64,000 nt of DNA, from NCBI RefSeq assembly GCF_002797735.1, contig NZ_PGFG01000001.1, positions 1,798,001 through 1,862,000 on the forward strand, written 5' to 3'. The notes beneath the pieces are model-generated. The model saw only the letters and a program-made list of their open reading frames with translations, was not told where the DNA came from and did no database searches. The DNA is from Thermoflavifilum aggregans (GTDB lineage: Bacteria; Bacteroidota; Bacteroidia; Chitinophagales; Chitinophagaceae). The position numbers and the translations under genes are program-made. Positions 54,441 through 63,118 of the stretch are shown piece by piece. Position 1 is the first letter of the stretch; each line of letters opens with the position of its first letter.

Positions 54441-55037
54441 ATGCAGGCATTGATACTGGTAGATATTCAACAAGATTTTTTACCTGGCGGTGCACTGGCT
54501 GTGCCGGAAGGTGACCGCATCATTCCTGTGGTAAACGAAATGCAGGCTGATTATCCTCTGGTGATTGCAACGCAGGATTGGCATCCAGTGAATCACATGA
54601 GTTTTGCCGTAAACCATCCGGGCCGCAAGCCTTTTGATGTCATCGAATGGAAAGGGATGTCACAAACCCTCTGGCCTGTACATTGCGTGCAGAACAGCCC
54701 GGGTGCTGAATTCTCGCCTTTGCTGCAAACCGATAGGGTAGAAGCTATTTTCAGGAAAGGAACTGATCCGGATATAGACAGTTACAGCGGATTCTTTGAC
54801 AATGGTCATCTCAAATCCACTGGCTTGGCAGGTTATCTGCGTGAAAAAGGTGTGGATGAAGTGGTAATTGCCGGCCTTGCAGGCGATATCTGCGTGTTTT
54901 ATACAGCCATGGATGCCCTGGAACAGGGTTTTAAAGCTACGATCATCCGCAGGGCTGTACAACCATTGCATGAAAAAGATTTTCAGGAACGCATGCAGCA
55001 ATTCCAGGCAAAAGGAGGAAAGCTAATCTCCGGCTAA
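54441..55037 (+). CDS. pncA: Nicotinamidase/pyrazinamidase
   Basis: The 198-residue protein has the cysteine-hydrolase triad D8, K106 and C151 (LILVDIQQDFLPGGALAV, FRKGTDPDIDSYSGFFDN, GLAGDICVFYTA). Metal ligands D46, H48 and H81 sit in ATQDWHP and WPVHC. It converts nicotinamide to nicotinate, the substrate of pncB just upstream. Length is typical for the family. The 113-base gap to pncB may hold its own promoter. Confidence 0.95.
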   Translation: MQALILVDIQQDFLPGGALAVPEGDRIIPVVNEMQADYPLVIATQDWHPVNHMSFAVNHPGRKPFDVIEWKGMSQTLWPVHCVQNSPGAEFSPLLQTDRVEAIFRKGTDPDIDSYSGFFDNGHLKSTGLAGYLREKGVDEVVIAGLAGDICVFYTAMDALEQGFKATIIRRAVQPLHEKDFQERMQQFQAKGGKLISG

Positions 55038-55049
55038 TTGGATCATCTG

Positions 55050-57218
55050 TTATTTCAGATTACTTCCTGGTTTGCGTTTGATCAGTTTGCGCATGCGACG
55101 AGTGAGTCGCTCCAGGCTTTCAATTGGCTGAGGAAGCCCGCCAGCATACAAATCATTCATACGCATGGCAAGTTCGTGTTCTTCAAAAATCCGCTGGCCC
55201 GGATATAACAACAGAAAATTCTGTTCCATAAAATGCTTGTTCAGCTTATCTCCCAGATGATCCATTGCTGGCTGATGGGAGAGGGAGCCTTTTCTGGCAC
55301 TGACCACCCATAACCAATCGTCGCGCCCTACATCGCGGGCAGCGATCAGAAAATCTTCTATATCTTCAAACAAGACAAAGCCGGGTTTCACCACAGGTTT
55401 GGTATTTTCCAGCAAATTGAGCAAAGGAGGAATACTGGATTGCGCGCAGTAAATCAGCGGATTGGCGCCAATTTCATGGCTAATACGCTTCAGCTTCATG
55501 ACCCATTGCTGAAAGCCGATTTCATATTCTGCATTGCGTGGTACAATCACTACAATCTTGCGCGCTGTATTGAGGGGAAGCGCGAAATTGCATACATATA
55601 CTGATTGCCATACTTCCTGTACAAGGCTGCCCAATGTATTCCCAAAAATCCATTCCAGCGTGCGCTTGCGGCTGCTCCATCCCAGCACCAGATCGGTAAT
55701 CATCAATTCTTTGGTAGCACGAGCAATACCACTTACCGTATTTAAATCAATCCTTGTAACCACCTGCACCTTGTGATTGGTAGCAGCTGCGCGCCTGACA
55801 GCCTCTTCCAGCATGCGATTGCGAATCAGCACTTCATCACTTGCCTTTTCATTATCCTTGATTACGGAAAGGGCAAACACGGGATGCTCTCTGTCCGAAG
55901 CTTTGAGCATGAGTGCAAAATCAAGCAACCGCTCAATGGTTTGCGGGTTGGAAATAGCCACCATGACCACATCGCGATCTTCTTCCCGTTCGGGCGTTTT
56001 CTGTATTTCGCTGATGGCCAGTTTTTTTCCGGAAGTTTCCGTTGCAAAAGAAGCCACCAGACAGGTAAATAAAATCAATACAATCGTTCCGTTGAGAATT
56101 TGTTCATCAACCAGACCCACTTTATAACCCGTGAGAATCACAGCAAGCGTAGCAGCCGCATGTGCACTGGTAAGCCCGAAAATTACACCCCGCTGAGATG
56201 CATCGTAATGAAAAATTTTCTGTGCCAGAAAGGCTGCCAGAAACTTTCCTGCAAACGCAGATGCTGTCAGCACAATTGCCACCAGCCAGGATTCCCATCC
56301 CTGAAACAAAATATGCACATCCACCAGCATGCCCACGCCAATCAAAAAGAAAGGGATAAACAAGGCATTTCCCACAAACTCCAGCCGATTCATCAAGGGA
56401 GATGTATGAGGTATTAACCGATTCAGTGCCAGACCAGCCATAAATGCACCAATAATAGCTTCCACGCCGGCAACCTCAGCCATAAAACCCGCCAGGAAAA
56501 CCATGCCCAGCACAAACATGAAATGTGAAATTTCATCATCGGGCACATGCCTGAAAAACCAACGTCCAATAGGTGGAAAGCTCAGAAATATCAAGGCTAC
56601 GAACAACACAATGGCGGCACCAAGCTTTAACCAGAATGAAGCTGTGATATTGCCTTCAGCATATCCTGTAATAACGGCCAGAATCAGCAAAACCAGCGTA
56701 TCTGTGATGATAGTGGCCCCCACTGCTATAGCCACAGCCTCATTGCTGATAATCCTTAACCGGCTGGCTATCGGATAGGCTACCAGGGTATGGGTGGAAA
56801 ACATGCTCGCAACCAAAATGGAACTCATCAGCGACAGATGCAACACTTGCTCACATACCAAAAAACCGATAACAATAGGGAAAGCAAAGGTGAATATGCC
56901 AAATAAAATGCTTTTATGCTGATTTTTTTTAAACTCGTTTAAATTTAATTCTAAGCCAGCTAAAAACATGATATACAATAATCCCACCGTTCCAAACAGA
57001 TTCACGCTGTTTCCTTTTTGCAACAAATCACCTTCCAGAATATTAAACCCATGATGCCCCAGCACAATGCCGGCCAGAATAAGGCCTATGATACCAGGGA
57101 TGCGTAATTTTTTCATCAGCAGCGGAGCCAGTAAAATCACAAACAATACAATACAAAATACCAGTACCGGATCCTGGAGGGGCAAATGAAAACTTATGGC
57201 TAAAAAAGGAAAGTCCAT
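55050..57218 (-). CDS. CPA2-family cation:proton antiporter with universal-stress-like C-terminal domains
   Basis: The 722-residue protein starts with a CPA2 (KefB-like) membrane part of about 12 helices (about 10-400): IPGIIGLILAGIVLGHHGFNIL, LFGTVGLLYIMFLAGLELNLNEF, VGATIITDTLVLLILAV and GVEAIIGAFMAGLALNRLIP. The soluble C-terminus (about 405-720) looks like two universal-stress-protein domains (EEDRDVVMVAISNPQTIERLLDFALML ...) instead of the KTN/TrkA domain of Kef proteins. It would exchange Na+ or K+ for protons. Nucleotide binding by the tail is plausible. It converges with pncA and stands alone. Confidence 0.87.
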   Translation of the reverse strand: MDFPFLAISFHLPLQDPVLVFCIVLFVILLAPLLMKKLRIPGIIGLILAGIVLGHHGFNILEGDLLQKGNSVNLFGTVGLLYIMFLAGLELNLNEFKKNQHKSILFGIFTFAFPIVIGFLVCEQVLHLSLMSSILVASMFSTHTLVAYPIASRLRIISNEAVAIAVGATIITDTLVLLILAVITGYAEGNITASFWLKLGAAIVLFVALIFLSFPPIGRWFFRHVPDDEISHFMFVLGMVFLAGFMAEVAGVEAIIGAFMAGLALNRLIPHTSPLMNRLEFVGNALFIPFFLIGVGMLVDVHILFQGWESWLVAIVLTASAFAGKFLAAFLAQKIFHYDASQRGVIFGLTSAHAAATLAVILTGYKVGLVDEQILNGTIVLILFTCLVASFATETSGKKLAISEIQKTPEREEDRDVVMVAISNPQTIERLLDFALMLKASDREHPVFALSVIKDNEKASDEVLIRNRMLEEAVRRAAATNHKVQVVTRIDLNTVSGIARATKELMITDLVLGWSSRKRTLEWIFGNTLGSLVQEVWQSVYVCNFALPLNTARKIVVIVPRNAEYEIGFQQWVMKLKRISHEIGANPLIYCAQSSIPPLLNLLENTKPVVKPGFVLFEDIEDFLIAARDVGRDDWLWVVSARKGSLSHQPAMDHLGDKLNKHFMEQNFLLLYPGQRIFEEHELAMRMNDLYAGGLPQPIESLERLTRRMRKLIKRKPGSNLK

Positions 57219-57332
57219 GCATAAAAGGTTTAACCGAAAGAAAATTCTGATTTCGCTTTTTGCAAAATAGAAAAATCTTTTCAGCCTTTAGTCATATTTT
57301 CTTTGCTGGCTGGGCATTTCCGCTTCATTTCC

Positions 57333-57340
57333 TATATTTG
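57333..57340 (+). promoter_or_regulatory. Candidate -7 promoter element of clpS
   Basis: TATATTTG fits TAnnTTTG exactly and lies 40 bases before the clpS start. Confidence 0.45.
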
Positions 57341-57380
57341 CATAACATGTTTTCTTGTTCATTCATCCATCTTTCAACCT

Positions 57381-57677
57381 ATGGGAAAGCCCATCACACA
57401 CCCCGAAGGGAATCCGGATACTGCGGGTACCCTTGCCGCATGGTATGAACTCATCGTATGGAATGATGATGTGAATACTTTTGACTGGGTTATCGAATCA
57501 TTGATGGAAATTTGTCATCATACCCTGGAACAAGCTACCCAGTGTGCTTATATCATCCATTTCAAAGGGAAATATGCTGTCAGAAAAGGATCCTATGAGT
57601 TGCTGCATCCCATGAAGCATGCACTCACGGATCGTGGCATCCAGGCCACCCTTTCAGCTTGCGGAGAAGAAATTTAA
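57381..57677 (+). CDS. clpS: ATP-dependent Clp protease adaptor ClpS
   Basis: From ATG 57381 (MGKPITHPEGN) the protein is 98 residues with the ClpS fold: YELIVWNDDVNTFDWVIESLMEICHHTLEQATQCAYIIHFKGKYAVRKGSYELLHPMKHALTDRGIQATL. The NDDxxTxxWV stretch binds N-degron substrates. Conserved M-x-x-C-x-x-A and G-K at later positions also fit. It passes N-end-rule substrates to ClpA or ClpC. The clp ATPase is not here. The frame is open upstream to 57303, across the promoter element, so the start at 57381 is preferred. The aldo/keto reductase follows after 23 bases. Confidence 0.9.
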   Translation: MGKPITHPEGNPDTAGTLAAWYELIVWNDDVNTFDWVIESLMEICHHTLEQATQCAYIIHFKGKYAVRKGSYELLHPMKHALTDRGIQATLSACGEEI

Positions 57678-57700
57678 AACAGATCAAATCCATCATAACT

Positions 57701-58693
57701 ATGGAATACAGAATTTTAGGCAAAACAAATCTGCAACTATCAGTAGTTACTTTCGGTGCCTGGGCTATCGGCGGATGGATGTGGGGCGGAACCGATATCA
57801 AAGAAGCAGAAGAAGCTATTCATGCTGCTTATCACGAAGGTATCACATCTTTTGACACTGCACCGGTGTATGGACAGGGATTGAGTGAGGAGATTGTAGG
57901 CAGGGCTTTGAAAGCTTATCCGCGCGACAAGGTGCAGATCCTTACGAAATACGGCATGCGCTGGGATCTGGAAAAAGGAGAGTTTGCCTTTTTGAGTAAA
58001 AATAACGAAGGCAGGGAAATTAAAATCTACAAATATGCCGGCAAGGAAAGCGTGATCAAAGAATGTGAAGATAGCCTGCGCCGCCTGCAAACAGATTATA
58101 TTGATTTGTATCAGATTCACTGGCCAGATTCTACCACACCCGTGGAAGAAACCATGGAGGCCGTGCAGCGGCTGATCGAGCAGGGAAAGGTGCGGTATGC
58201 CGGTGTCTGCAATTATTCCGTGGAGCTACTCCGCAGGGCTCATGCAGCGATTGACCTGGCTTCCGATCAGGTGCCCTACAGCATGGTGCGCCGGGATATT
58301 GAAAAGGATGTGGTGCCTTATTGCTTGGAACACCAGCTGGGCATTCTGGCTTACAGCCCCCTGCAACGCGGTTTACTCACCGGTAAATATCAGCCCGATC
58401 ATGCATTTCGGGAAGGAGATACGCGGCCTGACACGCCCTATTTCAAACCTGAAAACATCCGCAGGATCAATGCTTTCCTGGATCGAATTAAACCCATTGC
58501 ACAGGATAGGGGCGTTACGTTATCACAACTGGTGGTGAGATGGACCGTACAGCAACTCGGCATCACCGTGGCACTGGTAGGAGCCCGCAACGCCCAACAA
58601 GCCAAAGAAAATGCCCGTGCAGGAACATTTACACTTACAGAAGAAGAAATCCAAAAAATCAATCAGGAATTAGCACAACTTGTGTTAGTTTAG
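57701..58693 (+). CDS. Aldo/keto reductase
   Basis: From ATG 57701 the protein is 330 residues with the AKR barrel: MEYRILGKTNLQLSVVTFGAWAIGGWMWGG, then the catalytic Tyr in FDTAPVYGQGLSEE, Lys in ILTKYGMRWD and His in YQIHWPDSTTPVEETMEAVQRL. The nucleotide-binding end is GARNAQQAKENARAGTFTLTEEE. It should reduce aldehydes or ketones with NADPH; the substrate is unknown. A start at 57659 would overlap clpS and has no match. It lies 41 bases before the L,D-transpeptidase. Confidence 0.92.
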   Translation: MEYRILGKTNLQLSVVTFGAWAIGGWMWGGTDIKEAEEAIHAAYHEGITSFDTAPVYGQGLSEEIVGRALKAYPRDKVQILTKYGMRWDLEKGEFAFLSKNNEGREIKIYKYAGKESVIKECEDSLRRLQTDYIDLYQIHWPDSTTPVEETMEAVQRLIEQGKVRYAGVCNYSVELLRRAHAAIDLASDQVPYSMVRRDIEKDVVPYCLEHQLGILAYSPLQRGLLTGKYQPDHAFREGDTRPDTPYFKPENIRRINAFLDRIKPIAQDRGVTLSQLVVRWTVQQLGITVALVGARNAQQAKENARAGTFTLTEEEIQKINQELAQLVLV

Positions 58694-58734
58694 CGGAAGT
58701 TTTTGAATAACCTACAACATCATATTTTCAGAAC

Positions 58735-59553
58735 ATGAAGCGATGGATGAAAGCCTGGCTGGTATGGATTTTCATCGGATATGCAGCACCCGTATGGGCA
58801 CAGCAGAATTTCCTGCAGCAACAGTTGCAATATGCTACCGTGCAGATGGCTTACCGCAACAAAGACTCCCTGCTCAAAGCTGAATTTGCAGCCAAAGGGC
58901 TGAACTGGCCACCCCGGTATCTGTATATCCGCTCGTTTAAATACGATAGCCAGCTGGAGGTATGGGTGAAATCCAATCCAGAAGATACTTTCCGGCTTTT
59001 CAAAGTGTACCGGATCTGTGCGCTTTCCGGAACCATGGGCCCCAAACGCATGCAGGGCGATTATCAGGTACCAGAGGGATTTTATTACATCAATCATTTC
59101 AATCCGAAAAGCAGCTACCATCTGTCACTGGGACTGAATTATCCCAACACGGCCGATCTGCTCTCCATTGATCATTCCAGTGATCCGGGAGGGGATATCT
59201 ATATTCATGGCAGCTGCGTGTCGCGTGGATGCATTCCACTTACCGATAGCCAGATCGAGGAATTATATCTACTGGCTTTGTACGCCCATAGTGCTGGACA
59301 GGATTTTATACCGGTGCACATTTTTCCGATTCGTTTCGGTAACCCGGCTTCCGAGGAGTTTTTATCACATTTTACCGGCATTAACCCCGGGGCAGAAAAA
59401 TTATGGTCCACCCTTCGTGAGGCCTATACCTATTTTAATGAAACCCATCAATTACCTATTATCATGACCGACGCATCCGGACAATATGTAATGGCACTTC
59501 CGCCGCATAAACACCAGCCCGAATTAAGCCAAATTACCAGCAGCAGGGGATAA
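58735..59553 (+). CDS. L,D-transpeptidase family protein (YafK-like), secreted
   Basis: The 272-residue protein has a signal peptide (WLVWIFIGYAAPVWAQQ) and a YkuD domain. The catalytic stretch GGDIYIHGSCVSRGCIPLTD gives His158 and nucleophile Cys166 in the HGxxxSRGC motif. MQGDYQVPEGFYYINHFNPKSSYHLSLGLNYPN is typical of the YafK/ErfK-type murein L,D-transpeptidases. It cross-links or edits peptidoglycan or attaches proteins in the periplasm. Which of these activities it has is unknown. It stands alone, 41 bases after the aldo/keto reductase. Confidence 0.87.
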   Translation: MKRWMKAWLVWIFIGYAAPVWAQQNFLQQQLQYATVQMAYRNKDSLLKAEFAAKGLNWPPRYLYIRSFKYDSQLEVWVKSNPEDTFRLFKVYRICALSGTMGPKRMQGDYQVPEGFYYINHFNPKSSYHLSLGLNYPNTADLLSIDHSSDPGGDIYIHGSCVSRGCIPLTDSQIEELYLLALYAHSAGQDFIPVHIFPIRFGNPASEEFLSHFTGINPGAEKLWSTLREAYTYFNETHQLPIIMTDASGQYVMALPPHKHQPELSQITSSRG

Positions 59554-59727
59554 ACCCAACCATAAAGAAACAAGTAGGCATGCAATTAGATTTTTTGGGT
59601 AAAAATTACTTATTTAACATAATATAAATTATAGGACAAACTATTACACATTTTTCATCGCATTCAAAGCAAAGAATATGAGGCTTTTGATAAAGAAATT
59701 TCTTCCTGCTCAATGTGCTTAATCGTT

Positions 59728-59735
59728 TATCTTTG
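59728..59735 (+). promoter_or_regulatory. Candidate -7 promoter element of the S8 protease gene
   Basis: TATCTTTG matches TAnnTTTG exactly, 20 bases before ATG 59756. The -33 region is weak. Confidence 0.45.
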
Positions 59736-59755
59736 GCCTTTATTTCAAAATAGCC

Positions 59756-61495
59756 ATGAATTTTCTTTCGCGTGTATTGCTTTATTCCGCTGCTTGTATG
59801 GTGATTGGCGGAACGACTCATGCCAGCTTCGCCCAGTCTTTTACCAGCCATCCGCCACATGGATGGCAGCTGATGGATTTTGCTACGGATAGTGTGTATG
59901 GGGCAGCCGTAAACAAAGCTTATCAGGAATTGCTGAAAGGCAAAAAAAGTCATCCCGTGATTGTGGCCGTCATCGATGGCGGCCTGGATACTGCACAGGA
60001 AGATTTGCGGGGACATATCTGGATCAATCCGGGAGAAATTCCCAACAATGGTATTGATGATGATCACAACGGATACGTGGATGATGTGCACGGATGGAAT
60101 TTTATTGGCGGTAAAAACGGTAAAAACATCATCAACGAAAGCAGCGAAGCCGATCGGGAATACTATCGGCTGGCCCAGGTGTTTGGAAATATGCACGACA
60201 GCAGCCAGGTAAAGAAAAAACAACGTGCAGAATATCGCTACTGGCTGAAACTAAAAGCCAAAAGGCAGGCCGATTCAGCCGATAATGCAGAAACCTATGA
60301 GAATCTATCCCGTGTATTGGCTGTATTCCATCAGGTTGATAGCATCCTGCAACATGCGCTTCATCGTGATACAATTACGGAGCAGAACCTGACCGGCTTT
60401 GAACCACAGGATTCAGCTGCTGCATGGGCATTGAATATTGCCTACCGGATTTTCGACCGTATTGGCAGTGATGAATCGCTTGAATCGTACATTGCCGAAG
60501 GTGATGATTATCTCAGCCAAACCAAACAAAAACTCGATGCCCTGCATGAGGATCCAAATGCCCGCCGCAGGGAAATCGTAGGCGATAATCCTTTTGATAT
60601 TCACGATCGCAATTACGGAAACAACAATGTAGCTGCCGGGAATCCCATGCATGGTACCCATGTGGCGGGTATCATCGCCGCTACACGCGGTAATGGCATT
60701 GGTATAGACGGCATTGCCGACAATGTGATTATCATGCCCATCCGCGTGGTTCCCGACGGTGATGAACGCGATAAAGATGTGGCCCTGGGCATTCGTTATG
60801 CCGTTGACAACGGAGCACAGATTATCAACATGAGTTTTGGTAAGCCATATTCACCCCAGAAAAAATGGGTGGATAAAGCCGTGAAATATGCCGAACGAAA
60901 GGGCGTACTCCTGGTGCATGCTGCCGGCAATGAAAGCAGTGATGATGATACGGTGCCCAATTATCCCAATGCCGATTTTCTACATAGCCACCGGAGAGCC
61001 TGGAATTTCATCAATGTGGGCGCCAGCACCGCCGGACCGGATAGCCTGATTGTAGCCAGTTTTTCCAACTACGGGAAAAAAGAAGTGGATCTGTTTGCCC
61101 CAGGTGAAGATATTTATTCTACAGTAACCCACAATCAGTATGCTTCGTACAGTGGCACCAGTATGGCCTCACCCATGGTGGCCGGCGTAGCTGCATTGAT
61201 CCTTGAATATTATCCGCACCTGACGGCCCGTCAGCTCAAATATGTGATTGAACATTCCGTAACCACGCTACCCGGCAACAGTGTGTATATTCCGGGTACA
61301 GACCGCAAAGCCCTATTCTCGGATCTTTCCAAAACCGGTGGTTTGCTGAATGCATACCAGGCCTTGAAACTCGCTGCTACCCTGCATGGTAAACGCAAAA
61401 TCACCAAAAAGGAAGAAAAAAGAATGCAACAAATTGTTGATATGATCAAAGGCCAGCAAGGCCGTTCGCCGGATGATGCAAATCCATCGGAATAG
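59756..61495 (+). CDS. S8 (subtilisin-like) serine peptidase, secreted, with a large insert
   Basis: The 579-residue protein has a signal peptide (about 1-26) and a subtilase domain with D74 in VAVIDGGLD, H302 in MHGTHVAGIIA and S469 in GTSMASPMVAGVAAL. The oxyanion Asn is N392 in AAGNESS. About 228 residues lie between Asp and His, against about 40 in typical subtilisins; the extra, charged and helical part (roughly 115-290) is an insert also seen in other Bacteroidota members. There is no C-terminal sorting domain, so it is likely periplasmic. It precedes the GT39 gene by 36 bases. Confidence 0.93.
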   Translation: MNFLSRVLLYSAACMVIGGTTHASFAQSFTSHPPHGWQLMDFATDSVYGAAVNKAYQELLKGKKSHPVIVAVIDGGLDTAQEDLRGHIWINPGEIPNNGIDDDHNGYVDDVHGWNFIGGKNGKNIINESSEADREYYRLAQVFGNMHDSSQVKKKQRAEYRYWLKLKAKRQADSADNAETYENLSRVLAVFHQVDSILQHALHRDTITEQNLTGFEPQDSAAAWALNIAYRIFDRIGSDESLESYIAEGDDYLSQTKQKLDALHEDPNARRREIVGDNPFDIHDRNYGNNNVAAGNPMHGTHVAGIIAATRGNGIGIDGIADNVIIMPIRVVPDGDERDKDVALGIRYAVDNGAQIINMSFGKPYSPQKKWVDKAVKYAERKGVLLVHAAGNESSDDDTVPNYPNADFLHSHRRAWNFINVGASTAGPDSLIVASFSNYGKKEVDLFAPGEDIYSTVTHNQYASYSGTSMASPMVAGVAALILEYYPHLTARQLKYVIEHSVTTLPGNSVYIPGTDRKALFSDLSKTGGLLNAYQALKLAATLHGKRKITKKEEKRMQQIVDMIKGQQGRSPDDANPSE

Positions 61496-61531
61496 GTTTT
61501 TCCGATGTTTGTGCATTACTTTGCAAACCCT

Positions 61532-63118
61532 ATGCAACGCCGCTTCACTACATTTTTCTGGTTGCTGCTGGGACTGGCTGCTCTCCTGCTGTTTGCCCGA
61601 CTGGGTGCTGAAAGTCTTTTTCAGGTTGCAGAAGCCCGCAATGCCGAGTGTGCACGGGAAATGATGACCAGCCATAACTGGATAGTACCCACCTTCAACG
61701 GAGCCCTGCGCACCGATAAGCCTCCCCTGGCCTATTTTTTCATGATCCTCGCCTACCACATTTTTGGTATCCATGAATTTGCAGCTCGTTTTTTTTCAGC
61801 CATATGTGGATTGTTGCTTGTATTCTGGACATATACGTTTGCCCGCCGCCACATCGGCCAAACTGCTGCCTGGTACACAGCACTGGCCTTGATATGTTCC
61901 GTTCATTTTATTGTGCAATGTCGCCTGGCCACACCTGATCCTTATCTGATGCTGAGCCATGCGGGGGCTGTTTATGCCTTTTATGAAGGCTGGATCCATC
62001 GCAAAGCCACATGGTGGTGGCTGATGTACATGATGCTCGCACTTGCCGTGCTGGCCAAGGGTCCCGTAGGATTGGCCCTTCCGATACTGACCATTTTTCT
62101 TTTCCTGTTAACCCGCCGGCAACTCCGCTGGCCGGTTATCCGGTTGATGAAGCCCTTCAGCGGAGCTGTCATTTTTTTATGCATAGCCCTGCCGTGGTAC
62201 ATACTTGTAGGCATTCGCACACAGGGAGCGTGGCTGCGCGATTTTTTCTTCTTTCATAATCTTCATCGCTTCGGATCAGCCCTGGATGCACACGGCGGTC
62301 CGTTTATCCTTCCGGCACTTTTTATCCTCGGTGGCATGTTTCCTTTTTCACTATGGAGTTTCAGAGCCATGAAGCTGGCCTGGAAAAAACGCCGGGAATC
62401 CGATGCACTATGGCTCATGATGCTGGCCCTCTGGGTAATCCTCATCTTTTACAGCCTGTCGCACACCAAACTTATCAATTACACTTCACCCTCCTACCCT
62501 TTTCTGGCTGTGTTGCTTGGCTACTACTGGCAGGAAGTGCTGCAGAAACGGGAAAATGCAAAATACAGTTGGATAGAATGGGTTGTGCTGGCCTTCCTGG
62601 TGGTTGCCCTCCCCATAGGCATTTATGTATGGGCCAGATCATCTCCACCTTTTACGGAGCTGCCCTGGCTGGCATGGCTGTTTCTGCCTGCTCTCATCGG
62701 CGGATGGATGGGTTTGTTTCATGTGCGGAAAAATATGCCGACCGATGCACTCATGCATATTGGCGCAGGATTTACCCTGAGTATATTGCTGGTGATGCTT
62801 ATTGGCTATCCGGCTCTTGACCGGCAGACATCTGTACGCAAACAGGCATCGCTTATAGCCCATGTCCCCAGGATAGTGGCTTATCAGCAGATGAATGATG
62901 CATTTGTATTTTATGCCCGGAAAACCATCCCTATCATCCGGCAGATTGACAGTCTCAAAACTTGTCTGCAGCAAGATTCAACCCTTTGGGTCATCCGCCG
63001 GGCAAGGGACTTTTCCATGCTCGACAGCCTGCCTCAGCTCAGGCTGATCCGCAAAGACAGGGATGCTTTCAGCTTTCAGTACAGCGCTTTGTATTCATCC
63101 AAATCCATTGATCCATGA
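61532..63118 (+). CDS. Glycosyltransferase family 39 (ArnT/PMT-like)
   Basis: The protein is about 528 residues from ATG 61532; ATG 61505 in frame is an alternative and adds nine residues. The N-terminal loop after TM1 (FQVAEARNAECAREMMTSHNWIVPTFNGALRTDKPPLAYFFMILAYHIFG) is the hallmark of ArnT and related dolichyl- or polyprenyl-phosphate sugar transferases; E and R there bind the lipid donor. About 12 hydrophobic segments follow. It would transfer a sugar from a polyprenyl carrier to lipid A, protein or a polysaccharide in the periplasm. It overlaps the GT2 gene by 4 bases, and the two look functionally paired. Confidence 0.88.
   Translation: MQRRFTTFFWLLLGLAALLLFARLGAESLFQVAEARNAECAREMMTSHNWIVPTFNGALRTDKPPLAYFFMILAYHIFGIHEFAARFFSAICGLLLVFWTYTFARRHIGQTAAWYTALALICSVHFIVQCRLATPDPYLMLSHAGAVYAFYEGWIHRKATWWWLMYMMLALAVLAKGPVGLALPILTIFLFLLTRRQLRWPVIRLMKPFSGAVIFLCIALPWYILVGIRTQGAWLRDFFFFHNLHRFGSALDAHGGPFILPALFILGGMFPFSLWSFRAMKLAWKKRRESDALWLMMLALWVILIFYSLSHTKLINYTSPSYPFLAVLLGYYWQEVLQKRENAKYSWIEWVVLAFLVVALPIGIYVWARSSPPFTELPWLAWLFLPALIGGWMGLFHVRKNMPTDALMHIGAGFTLSILLVMLIGYPALDRQTSVRKQASLIAHVPRIVAYQQMNDAFVFYARKTIPIIRQIDSLKTCLQQDSTLWVIRRARDFSMLDSLPQLRLIRKDRDAFSFQYSALYSSKSIDP

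Noticed and set aside
59606-60223. 205-codon minus-strand frame crossing the S8 protease start
   Set aside because: It covers the promoter and signal peptide of the protease and has no family match.
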